Source: an uncultured Pirellulaceae bacterium
GTDB taxonomy: Bacteria > Planctomycetota > Planctomycetia > Pirellulales > Pirellulaceae
Assembly: GCA_947259675.1 (NCBI GenBank)
Contig: CAMYNE010000224.1
Coordinates: 1 to 5,141, forward strand
Reading direction: 5' to 3'
DNA: 5,141 nt
Part shown: piece by piece, positions 1 through 5,141 of the stretch
How the letters are laid out: each line of letters begins with the position of its first letter
Numbering within the stretch: the first letter of the stretch is position 1
Notes under the pieces: model-generated
Told to the model about the DNA's origin: nothing
The model's database searches: none
Seen by the model: the letters and a program-made list of their open reading frames with translations, nothing else
Program-made: the position numbers and the translations under genes

Positions 1-267
1 GAGAACTCCCAGCAGCGAAACCAGTATCAGCGTAATCAAAATCGCGAAAACTCTCGGTTCCGTCGCCCAATAAAGCGACGCAAGCATCACTCCAATCGCG
101 GAGATCATACTGCTGGAAGTCATGCGGCGACGGAACTTGCGATATTCGAAGAGCCTTTTTCTATCGTCGGTCGTAGCCGCACTTGCCTCCTGATAACTTC
201 GCTGGTGACGAAACATCAATACGATTCCGCCTGAAAATGCAGCCAGCCCGAATAGCAAAGTAAACAT
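1..267 (-). CDS. Small membrane protein of unknown function, N-terminal part (runs off left edge)
   Basis: I do not recognise a named family. The frame reads 89 codons from ATG at 267 to the window edge with no stop. Residues 1-19 (MFTLLFGLAAFSGGIVLMF) form a hydrophobic segment. Residues 20-53 are a strongly basic loop containing RKRLFEYRKFRRRM. Residues 54-68 and about 73-89 are two further hydrophobic stretches, so at least three membrane passes are likely, with the basic loop on the cytoplasmic side. The gene lies downstream of the M28 gene on the same strand and is probably co-transcribed with it. The start is uncertain. The same frame stays open back to a stop at 400-402, with a possible TTG start at 372 whose last two bases overlap the M28 TGA stop (TTGA), and a GTG at 399. 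I prefer ATG 267 because it begins directly at the hydrophobic segment, but it has no strong ribosome binding site. Alternative-frame ORFs here look like shadows. Confidence 0.6.
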   Translation of the reverse strand, partial: MFTLLFGLAAFSGGIVLMFRHQRSYQEASAATTDDRKRLFEYRKFRRRMTSSSMISAIGVMLASLYWATEPRVFAILITLILVSLLGVL

Positions 268-368
268 TCGAGTCGATTCGTTTTCCAGAATACGACCCAG
301 CAAAACCTGACCCAGCAAGTAATGACAATCCCACGAAACGTTCAAGTCGAATGTACTTGGGAGGGAAT

Positions 369-1472
369 TCAATTGAGCTTCTCCATTTCCTTGAGCCACT
401 CAAGCAAAACCCAGCCGACTTTGGTTAGTGACTCGGCAGAACAATTTTCGACTTTATCCTGTTCCGTGTGCCAATAAGCATTTTCGGATTCCGCAGTTGG
501 ATAATCAAAATCAATGATGTCACATGTTCGAATTCGCGCGATCGAATTCAAGGGTAAATGATCGTCTCGAATCTTGTGTCGCTTCTTGGGGACAAACTCT
601 TTGACTCCCAGACGCTGTGCGACTCCCCAGATGCTGCGAGTCAACCGCGGCGCAAAATTCAGGCTGTTGCCTTCGTAGTAGATTTCGAGGTTTTTGTCCC
701 CGATCATATCGACGAGCACTCCGTAGGAATAATTTGCCGGCCATTTATTGGCGGCATATTGATTCGCGAAATGAGTCGATCCGAGGAACATGGTATCGCG
801 ACGATAAACGTAAACGAATTCCTCGCCGTCGAAGAAAACAAAATCGATACCAAAATTGCCCGGCAAGCCCGGCATGTGTTTTCCAAGTTCGTACAACAAC
901 GCAACTCCGCTGGCTCCATCATTGGCTCCGAGAAAAACACCGCGAGGATTGACTTTGTCTTGATCGGGGAACGGCCGCGTGTCGTAGTGACAACAGATGA
1001 GCAATCGCTTCTCGCGTTCGGGATGAAATCGAACGGCGAGGTTTCCGAGTTCGACCAGCTGTCCCGTATTCGGATGCCGAACGTTAAAGGTTTGCAAATG
1101 TACCTGAGCGCCAAGAGCCTCGAAGTGCTTGGTCAACATCGCTTGTTGTTGTTTCATTCCAGCCGTTCCGCTCACGCGCGGACCGATTTCACACACCGCT
1201 TTGAGCACTTCAAATGCACTTTGCCCGTCAAACGTGGGTTGTGGAAGTTGCGATCCCCTGTTCTCGTTGATTTGAGGCACGGTTGGTTTGGCACCCGCGT
1301 TGCCGGTCGGGTTTTCCAGCGAAGTTCGTGTGTCATTCGTATCGCCAGTTGGCGGTTGGGCAACTGTTTGGCTGTCGGCAAAAGCCAGCGAAACGAATGC
1401 GACTAAAGCAATTGTCAAACGATGGCGGCAATTCGGCGACTCTCCAACGATAGATTTTTTTGAGTGCGACAT
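369..1472 (-). CDS. Exported M28-family zinc protein, glutaminyl-peptide cyclotransferase-like
   Basis: This 367-residue protein is probably exported and zinc dependent. Family members either cyclise N-terminal glutamine to pyroglutamate or act as aminopeptidases. Residues 17-32 (HRLTIALVAFVSLAFA) after a basic N-terminus look like a signal peptide, followed by a polar low-complexity linker to about residue 78. The M28 core follows: HYD at 162-164, GAND with D185, FFDGEE at 213-218, VDMIGD with D255, DDH at 303-305 and WHT at 334-336. Expected zinc ligands are D185, E218 and H335. After DGEE there is a short insertion before LGSTHFA, and the DDHLP and YWHT motifs are present; both match animal-type glutaminyl cyclase better than typical M28 aminopeptidases. 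The GANDGASG segment is more peptidase-like, so the activity stays open. The frame continues upstream to an ATG at 1604, but those 44 residues would bury the signal peptide. ATG 1472 has GGAAAT just upstream and a promoter-like sequence about 60 nt before it. Confidence 0.88.
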   Translation of the reverse strand: MSHSKKSIVGESPNCRHRLTIALVAFVSLAFADSQTVAQPPTGDTNDTRTSLENPTGNAGAKPTVPQINENRGSQLPQPTFDGQSAFEVLKAVCEIGPRVSGTAGMKQQQAMLTKHFEALGAQVHLQTFNVRHPNTGQLVELGNLAVRFHPEREKRLLICCHYDTRPFPDQDKVNPRGVFLGANDGASGVALLYELGKHMPGLPGNFGIDFVFFDGEEFVYVYRRDTMFLGSTHFANQYAANKWPANYSYGVLVDMIGDKNLEIYYEGNSLNFAPRLTRSIWGVAQRLGVKEFVPKKRHKIRDDHLPLNSIARIRTCDIIDFDYPTAESENAYWHTEQDKVENCSAESLTKVGWVLLEWLKEMEKLN

Positions 1473-1532
1473 AAGATTTCCAGGTCGTGCTAGCGGTTCC
1501 GTTTGATCATCGAAAATCGCCGGTGCCCTCAC

Positions 1533-1561
1533 ATGATAAGGGAGATGAAACACGAAACCAA
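1533..1561 (-). promoter_or_regulatory. Candidate sigma70-type promoter for the M28 gene
   Basis: On the minus strand TTGGTT (1561-1556) is followed, after exactly 17 bases, by TATCAT (1538-1533). The -10 matches TATAAT at five of six positions; the -35 is weaker. It would start transcription about 50-55 nt before ATG 1472 and downstream of the in-frame ATG at 1604, so it supports the shorter protein. It rests on consensus matching only, and planctomycete promoters are not always sigma70-like. Confidence 0.35.
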
Positions 1562-1705
1562 TCTTGGAATCGAGTTGTCCAACGAAAAGCCGAATAGTTG
1601 TCATTTATTCCACAGCAATTTGACGAGACAGTATTGTTGCTAAACCAGAAGGTGGCTTAAAATCCCGCATTCCCACGGAAGACGAAAACGAATCAGGATT
1701 GATCA

Positions 1706-2326
1706 ATGGAAAAAACAAATTTGGCTATCGACGTGAACGAGCTGACCCAATTGCAGCACGATACGGTATCGAGGTGGCACGATCAGGACATCGAAAACGG
1801 ATATGAAGGGTTTCTCGCGACTGTTTGCCAACAACACTCTTACAATTTTCAGCTTTGGCACGAAGAAGATATCGCCCGCAGCGTTGATGTAACCGACGCC
1901 GAAATCGCTCGCGTGAAGCGGTCCATTGACCGTCTGAATCAGCAGCGAAACGATTGGATCGAGAAAATCGATGACGAGATTTTGAAACTTGTTCTGGAAG
2001 CAGGAGTCCGCGCCGACGATTCGGCACCGCTGAATACGGAAACGCCCGGCAGCACGATCGACCGGCTATCCATCTTATCGTTGCGGATTTTTCATCTTCG
2101 CGAACAACTTCAGCGACCCGAAGTTTCGCCATCCCATATCGAGTCGGTGGAAAACAAGATCGCGGTTTGTCTGCTGCAGGAAGATGATCTCAAGACTTCG
2201 CTTCAACAATTAATTAACGATATATTTGTTGGCAAAAAACGGCATCGCACTTATCGTCAATTCAAGATGTACAACGACCCAACCCTGAACCCATTCTTGT
2301 ACCAAGCCAAAAAACGAGCTTCGTAG
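1706..2326 (+). CDS. DUF4254 domain-containing protein
   Basis: This is a 206-residue protein with DUF4254 features along its whole length, so it appears complete. Molecular function is unknown. Visible conserved blocks are NFQLWHEEDIAR (47-58), IDRLNQQRNDWIEKID (74-89), ETPGSTIDRLSILSLRIFH (112-130) and the C-terminal YRQFKMYNDPTLNPFLY (183-199). It has no signal peptide or membrane segment and is rich in charged and Gln residues, suggesting a mostly helical cytoplasmic protein. From memory of the family, DUF4254 genes often sit beside family-9 glycosyltransferases in Bacteroidetes and Planctomycetes; here a GT9 gene lies 1.6 kb away on the opposite strand. ATG 1706 is preceded by CAGGA at about 1692-1696, a plausible ribosome binding site. 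A weak TTGACG (1620-1625) with TAAACC (1641-1646) could be a promoter, but the spacing is only 15. The 1473-1705 gap to the divergent M28 gene would hold both promoters. A 12-bp inverted-repeat arm begins one base after the stop. Confidence 0.85.
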   Translation: MEKTNLAIDVNELTQLQHDTVSRWHDQDIENGYEGFLATVCQQHSYNFQLWHEEDIARSVDVTDAEIARVKRSIDRLNQQRNDWIEKIDDEILKLVLEAGVRADDSAPLNTETPGSTIDRLSILSLRIFHLREQLQRPEVSPSHIESVENKIAVCLLQEDDLKTSLQQLINDIFVGKKRHRTYRQFKMYNDPTLNPFLYQAKKRAS

Positions 2327-2327
2327 T

Positions 2328-2477
2328 TGGACAGCGCCATATTCGGTCTCTCGCACGGAAAACACGATGTTTCACGCAACTGTAAGCGGCAAGGCGCTAG
2401 CCCGCTAGCCGCCGGTTCGATGCAGAAAAATCGGCGGCTAGCGCCTTGCCGCTCATAGAAAGTGGCGCTGTCCACTT
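2328..2477. repeat. Composite nested inverted-repeat element after the DUF4254 gene
   Basis: A perfect 12-bp inverted repeat, TGGACAGCGCCA at 2328-2339 and TGGCGCTGTCCA at 2463-2474, encloses a second, longer hairpin (2385-2453). The right outer arm is also a small palindrome by itself: AAGTGG at 2460-2465 and CCACTT at 2472-2477. Placement is asymmetric: 45 bases lie between the left outer arm and the inner hairpin, and 9 on the right. There is no ORF inside and no clear flanking target duplication. It resembles a REP/BIME-like or MITE-like intergenic repeat; copy number cannot be judged from one window. Confidence 0.6.
2385..2453. repeat. Long GC-rich hairpin (REP-like), possible terminator
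   Basis: The left arm at 2385-2414 and right arm at 2432-2453 are complementary. The right arm's reverse complement reads AGCGGCAAGGCGCTAGCCGC then CG, all 22 bases of which occur in the 30-base left arm. The left arm carries eight extra bases because GCTAGCC(C/G) occurs twice in tandem (2396-2403 and 2404-2411). The loop is 17 bases. From memory, similar GGCGCTAGCCGCCG palindromes are abundant between genes in Rhodopirellula-type genomes. The stem could end transcription of DUF4254, but no T-run follows, so it would not be a canonical intrinsic terminator. Confidence 0.7.
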
Positions 2478-2488
2478 CGCCATCATCG

Positions 2489-2512
2489 CAATTCCGTCCG
2501 AGTTTGGAATTG
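2489..2512. repeat. Short perfect hairpin CAATTCC / GGAATTG
   Basis: CAATTCC at 2489-2495 pairs perfectly with GGAATTG at 2506-2512 across a 10-base loop. It lies between the two larger palindromic units of this gap. A 7-bp stem can occur by chance, so a role is uncertain. Confidence 0.35.
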
Positions 2513-2530
2513 AATGTTTGGAAAGCCCTG

Positions 2531-2601
2531 ATCATCCTGAACTGCGTGGAGCGAGGTGAAAGGTCTCTCGTTGGGATGCTCGAGCGAGAGATCCTTTCCA
2601 C
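2531..2601. repeat. Dispersed 'TCATCCTGA...GAAAGG...TCTC' type palindromic repeat
   Basis: The segment opens with ATCATCCTGAACTGCGTGGA and runs into GTGAAAGGTCTCTCG (2556-2570). That arm is nearly complementary to CGAGAGATCCTTTCCAC (2585-2601), with two unpaired bases and a 14-base loop. The order TCATCCTGA, a GCG-rich stretch, then GAAGG/GAAAGG and (A)TCTC matches a short non-coding repeat I recall as common in several bacterial phyla (TCATCCTGAGC...AGCGAAGGATCTC). No ORF is supported here. It sits just upstream of the candidate promoter of the EEP gene. Confidence 0.5.
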
Positions 2602-2631
2602 GGCGGCGGATCAAAGTTAACCCAGGAACAA

Positions 2632-2659
2632 TTGACAGCCGTGGCTTTTCCAATAGGCT
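2632..2659 (+). promoter_or_regulatory. Candidate promoter of the EEP-family gene
   Basis: A consensus -35 box TTGACA lies at 2632-2637. After 16 bases comes TAGGCT (2654-2659), which keeps the conserved T-A...T of a -10 box. Transcription would start around 2666, leaving about 40 nt before ATG 2707. The TTG of this box can also be read as an in-frame start codon of a longer protein, but the promoter reading explains it better. Confidence 0.4.
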
Positions 2660-2706
2660 GGCAAACTTTCGACCAGTTCACGTCCCAACGAATCTCTTTT
2701 AACAAC

Positions 2707-3702
2707 ATGGCTGAAGCTTTGACCGAAAGCAGCGAGGATAATCTTCCATCGACCAAGCCACTGGCAATTCTCGTTGTTGGTTTGTCCGTTCTTCCGCTCG
2801 GACTATTCGTGTTCTCGCTCTTGGGCCGATATTTTTTTCTGGCAGAACTCGTCGGCAACTTTCGGGCTCAAATATTGGTCATGCTTATTCCGTTTCCAAT
2901 TGTTCTCTGGATGCTGGGCCGATGGAAATGGGGGAGTGTGTTGGCGATCGCCACCGTTGGTGCCATGATCGGAGTCGTGTCTACCTTTTTACCTGGCTAT
3001 CAGCCCGCGGCGGGTCCCAAAACACTCAGGCTAATGTCGTTCAACGTTTTCGACCAAAACCAGGACGCAGACTCGGTGGCTCTACGCGTTCGTGTAGAAG
3101 ATCCGGATGTTTTGACCATTCTTGAGTTCTCAAATCACTGGGCCGGGATCTTCGAGCAATTCCATGACCGATACCCTTACCGAGTTCTGGAACCTCGCTG
3201 GCACGGATTCGGAATCGCAGTCTTCAGTAAGTATCCATTGGAGGAAACGGAAGTTTATGCATTGACCAAGAAGACAACCGACAACCCCTGCATTGCGACT
3301 ACAATCAAGTTTGGAAATCAAACATTGAGAATTGTTGGCATCCATGTTCTATCGCCGACGAACATCTTTCGTCTGCGGCTCCGAAATAAACAGTTGGATG
3401 AACTGGCTCAGATTATGGACAGAAGTGACGTACCAACGATTGTCATGGGTGATTTCAACTGTACACCGTGGTCTCCCTATTTACGTGATTTCCTGAATAA
3501 GACAGGCTACCGTGACAGTCGGCAGGGATTTGGCTACCAACCGAGTTGGTACGCTTATTCCTGGCTATTGTTGATTCCGATAGATCACGCTTTTGTTTCG
3601 AACCAAGTCCATATTCACGACCGTTACATTTGCAAGGCAGCTGGTTCCGACCATTTGCCGCTCGTCGTTGAAGCGTCCGTAACAGAGGGGCAGAAACCCT
3701 AA
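2707..3702 (+). CDS. Membrane-anchored endonuclease/exonuclease/phosphatase (EEP) family protein
   Basis: This 331-residue protein has an N-terminal membrane part and a C-terminal EEP (DNase I-like) domain, a Mg-dependent phosphoesterase fold; the substrate cannot be told from sequence. Membrane segments lie at about 19-40, 55-71 and 76-97. The basic RWK loop between the second and third suggests N-in topology and places the catalytic domain outside the cytoplasm. The EEP motifs are all present in order: LMSFNVFDQN with N113, DVLTILEF with E140, GIAVFSKYPLEE (169-180), GIHVLSPTN with H213, MGDFN with D249 and N251, IDHAFVS with D293-H294, and GSDHLPL with D315-H316. It should therefore be catalytically competent. 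The frame extends 25 codons upstream to TTG 2632, but that TTG belongs to a TTGACA box and the extra residues lack family features. ATG 2707 has no clear ribosome binding site. The gene converges with the GT9 gene, with hairpins between them. Confidence 0.87.
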   Translation: MAEALTESSEDNLPSTKPLAILVVGLSVLPLGLFVFSLLGRYFFLAELVGNFRAQILVMLIPFPIVLWMLGRWKWGSVLAIATVGAMIGVVSTFLPGYQPAAGPKTLRLMSFNVFDQNQDADSVALRVRVEDPDVLTILEFSNHWAGIFEQFHDRYPYRVLEPRWHGFGIAVFSKYPLEETEVYALTKKTTDNPCIATTIKFGNQTLRIVGIHVLSPTNIFRLRLRNKQLDELAQIMDRSDVPTIVMGDFNCTPWSPYLRDFLNKTGYRDSRQGFGYQPSWYAYSWLLLIPIDHAFVSNQVHIHDRYICKAAGSDHLPLVVEASVTEGQKP

Positions 3703-3743
3703 TTGTCGGCTAGTCATCGCCGGAAATATGCCGATGGAAAGAA

Positions 3744-3812
3744 ATAGCCCGATGCGCCAGCGAGTAAATCAATGAGCGTGTCCGTCGCTGGCGCGCATTG
3801 AAGTTGGGCTAT
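3744..3812. repeat. Interrupted palindrome between convergent genes (REP-like)
   Basis: ATAGCCC at 3744-3750 pairs with GGGCTAT at 3806-3812, and GCGCCAGCGA at 3754-3763 pairs perfectly with TCGCTGGCGC at 3785-3794, leaving an internal loop of unequal sides and a 21-base apical loop. ATGCGC (3752-3757) and GCGCAT (3793-3798) allow an alternative pairing. It lies 42 bases after the EEP stop. It may act as a transcription end for one or both convergent genes, but there is no T-run, and its make-up suggests a dispersed repeat. Confidence 0.55.
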
Positions 3813-3823
3813 TCCGTTCGTTT

Positions 3824-3859
3824 ACCGGCTTTAGCCGGAAAATTCCGTCTAAAGGCGGT
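3824..3859. repeat. Double hairpin: CCGGCTTTAGCCGG and its inverted near-copy
   Basis: CCGGC-TTTA-GCCGG (3825-3838) is a perfect 5-bp hairpin. A related CCGTC-TAAA-GGCGG follows at 3845-3858. The 15-mers 3824-3838 and 3845-3859 are reverse complements at 13 of 15 positions around AAAATT, so they can form either two small hairpins or one large one. The centre GGAAAATTCC is itself palindromic. It lies 42 bases beyond the GT9 stop codon and could help end transcription from that side. It is probably another REP-like unit. Confidence 0.55.
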
Positions 3860-3900
3860 ACTGCAGACATTTATCACGATCACTTTAGTGTTGAAACAAA

Positions 3901-4947
3901 CTAAGCCGCCGACGAACTATTTGCTGAGTTCGAAAGACTGGCGAACATTTGGTCGACCGCTCGACAAACATCCGCCACCGTGATGTCTTTCATCGCATGA
4001 TTATCGGCGGAGCGGCGTTCGCGACTGGTTCCGGACTGATACCATTTCTGCACATGCATATGTTTCGCACCATACGCGCCGGAGTCGCCCGGTCGGGTTG
4101 GTCCGTAGAGCCCGATACAAGGCGTTTGAACCGCGGCTGCGATATGCATGGGGCCAGTGTCACAACCAACAAAGAATCTGGCTTTGCTACACAACGCGGC
4201 CAGTTCCGGCAACGTCGTTGACGGCGCGATGACGGCAGCGTCGCCGGCAGTTTCCTGAATCGACTTCGCCATTTCAATCTCTTCTTCGCCAGCCCAACTG
4301 ATCAAACTGCGGAGCCTATGCGTTTCAAAAATGTACTTCGCGACATCGCCAAATCGCTCCGTCTTCCAACGCTTTGAGGGCCAACTGGCTCCCGGATTGA
4401 TTAACACATACTCGTGAACGTTGAGCTCCAGGAGTGTTTTCTCGATCGAATGTTGGCTTTGGATTGCTACTGGCAGTTCTAACCTGGTTTCCCGGTTTTC
4501 AATTCCCAGTTCTCCGAGCAATTCCATCGAGCGATCAACCAGATGATCCTGTTTCGTTTCAACCAGGACATTGTTAAGCCATGGAGATAATTCACGCCCC
4601 CATGTCCCTCGAATTCCGATTCGTTTTCTGGCACCAGAGATTCGGCCAAGCATCGCACTCTTGGTAATGCACTGTGGATCAATCACGTAGTCGAAGTTAA
4701 AGTCTCTCAGCTTTTTCCGCAGCTCAAACCAATTTGATATTTTGCTCATCCAGTTTTTCGGAACAACCATCAGTTCGTCGATATCAGCCACGGCTGATAA
4801 GAGTTTTTGTGTCGGCGATTCGACCGTCCAAGCCACGAAACTGTCCGGATACTTTTTTTTGATCGCAAACAACATCGGCAGCGTCAGAATGCAATCGCCG
4901 ATGTGGCTGAGACGAGTTATCAGAATTCGCGGCGAGTTGGCTGACAT
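3901..4947 (-). CDS. Glycosyltransferase family 9 protein (ADP-heptose:LPS heptosyltransferase type)
   Basis: This is a 348-residue GT-B-fold transferase of family 9, the family of WaaC/WaaF that adds heptose to the lipopolysaccharide inner core from ADP-heptose on the cytoplasmic face. The N-terminal domain opens with RILITRLSHIGDCILTLPML (7-26), the family's glycine/Asp/Pro signature. The nucleotide-sugar side shows INPGASWPSKRWKTERF (183-199) and FVGCDTGPMHIAAA (259-272), then GLYGPTRPGDSGAYG (279-293). The C-terminal helix MKDITVADVCRAVDQMF (319-335) is followed by a short Ser/Ala/Asn tail. Length is normal and no key motif is missing. The exact sugar and acceptor cannot be assigned. ATG 4947 puts the first beta strand close to the N-terminus, as expected; no ribosome binding site is visible. 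The nearest same-strand gene is probably the one running off the right edge. Confidence 0.92.
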   Translation of the reverse strand: MSANSPRILITRLSHIGDCILTLPMLFAIKKKYPDSFVAWTVESPTQKLLSAVADIDELMVVPKNWMSKISNWFELRKKLRDFNFDYVIDPQCITKSAMLGRISGARKRIGIRGTWGRELSPWLNNVLVETKQDHLVDRSMELLGELGIENRETRLELPVAIQSQHSIEKTLLELNVHEYVLINPGASWPSKRWKTERFGDVAKYIFETHRLRSLISWAGEEEIEMAKSIQETAGDAAVIAPSTTLPELAALCSKARFFVGCDTGPMHIAAAVQTPCIGLYGPTRPGDSGAYGAKHMHVQKWYQSGTSRERRSADNHAMKDITVADVCRAVDQMFASLSNSANSSSAA

Positions 4948-5062
4948 TGAGCATCACTAAAACGAAACTTTGATCGTTCGAGATGATAGCTCAGCCACCT
5001 CATCCAACCAATAGCGATCACATGTAAAAGGTGGACCGGAAAATAAAATGGTGGTCGCCGGT

Positions 5063-5141
5063 TCAATTTCGAGTAATGACTGGCAGTGCAGGAAACGCAG
5101 CTGTTTTCTCCGATTGCTCCGCTTCCTTCTGTTCAACATAA
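5063..5141 (-). CDS. Possible C-terminal end of an upstream minus-strand gene (partial)
   Basis: One minus-strand frame enters from the right edge and reads 25 codons, YVEQKEAEQSEKTAAFPALP followed by VITRN, before TGA at 5065-5063. The acidic, Gln/Glu/Lys-rich make-up is plausible for a protein tail. It would leave a 115-base gap to the GT9 start. A rival frame gives a 60-residue ORF (ATG 5139 to stop 4957) ending nine bases before the GT9 ATG. Its first half is an Arg-rich run using AGA/AGG codons, typical of a frame shadow. Neither is recognised, and the fragment is too short to decide. Confidence 0.3.
   Translation of the reverse strand, partial: YVEQKEAEQSEKTAAFPALPVITRN

Noticed and set aside
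161..403. 80-codon minus-strand ORF at the left edge
   Set aside because: It overlaps, in another frame, the membrane-protein frame that stays open to the window edge and has clear hydrophobic segments; this one has none of that pattern.
558..1406. 282-codon plus-strand ORF opposite the M28 gene
   Set aside because: It lies wholly antisense to a gene with all M28 motifs, has no recognisable domain and is rich in Arg and Ser as antisense shadows often are.
1620..1646. TTGACG/TAAACC promoter for the DUF4254 gene
   Set aside because: The spacer is only 15 bases and the -10 is poor, so it was mentioned in the gene entry but not listed as a feature.
1725..2132. 135-codon minus-strand ORF within DUF4254
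   Set aside because: It is antisense to a recognised conserved protein, and its Arg/Ser-rich translation shows no domain.
2327..2631. CRISPR array or structured riboswitch
   Set aside because: The repeats are inverted, of different sequences and not regularly spaced with spacers; no known riboswitch core was recognised.
2257..2858. Two minus-strand ORFs (114 and 108 codons) over the repeat region
   Set aside because: They run through the palindromic repeats and into the antisense of real genes, with no recognisable domain; the repeats simply lack stops in these frames.
3798..3983. 61-codon plus-strand ORF covering the double hairpin
   Set aside because: It crosses the palindrome and the antisense of the GT9 3' end, with no family features.

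Overview
The window looks like an ordinary chromosomal stretch from a planctomycete, probably a Pirellulaceae/Rhodopirellula-like organism. This is inferred, not proven. The reasons are a DUF4254 gene near a family-9 glycosyltransferase, moderate GC content, mostly weak or absent Shine-Dalgarno sequences, and GC-rich palindromic repeats in the gaps between genes. There is no rRNA, tRNA, CRISPR array, transposase or phage gene.

Layout, left to right. (1) The left edge holds the first 89 codons of a small, unrecognised membrane protein on the minus strand. (2) Upstream of it, on the same strand, is an exported zinc-dependent M28-family protein that most resembles glutaminyl-peptide cyclotransferase (369-1472). 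A promoter-like sequence lies about 60 nt before its start. (3) Diverging from it on the plus strand is a complete DUF4254 protein (1706-2326). (4) A 380-base gap (2327-2706) is packed with at least four inverted repeats and ends in a promoter-like TTGACA. (5) Next comes a membrane-anchored endonuclease/exonuclease/phosphatase (EEP) family protein on the plus strand (2707-3702). (6) A 198-base gap between convergent genes carries two more inverted-repeat units. (7) A family-9 glycosyltransferase (ADP-heptose:LPS heptosyltransferase type) lies on the minus strand (3901-4947). (8) The right edge may hold the last 25 codons of an upstream minus-strand gene.

The genes do not form one operon. The M28 gene and the small membrane-protein gene form one minus-strand pair. 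DUF4254 and EEP lie in tandem on the plus strand but are separated by repeats and a candidate promoter. GT9 belongs to a minus-strand unit that enters from the right. A loose theme is the cell envelope: an exported enzyme, two membrane proteins, an LPS-type glycosyltransferase, and DUF4254, which is often found beside GT9 genes. I see no convincing new defence or mobile system. The most unusual content is the cluster of different palindromic repeats in the two downstream gaps, plus three start-site problems where the longest open frame is misleading.
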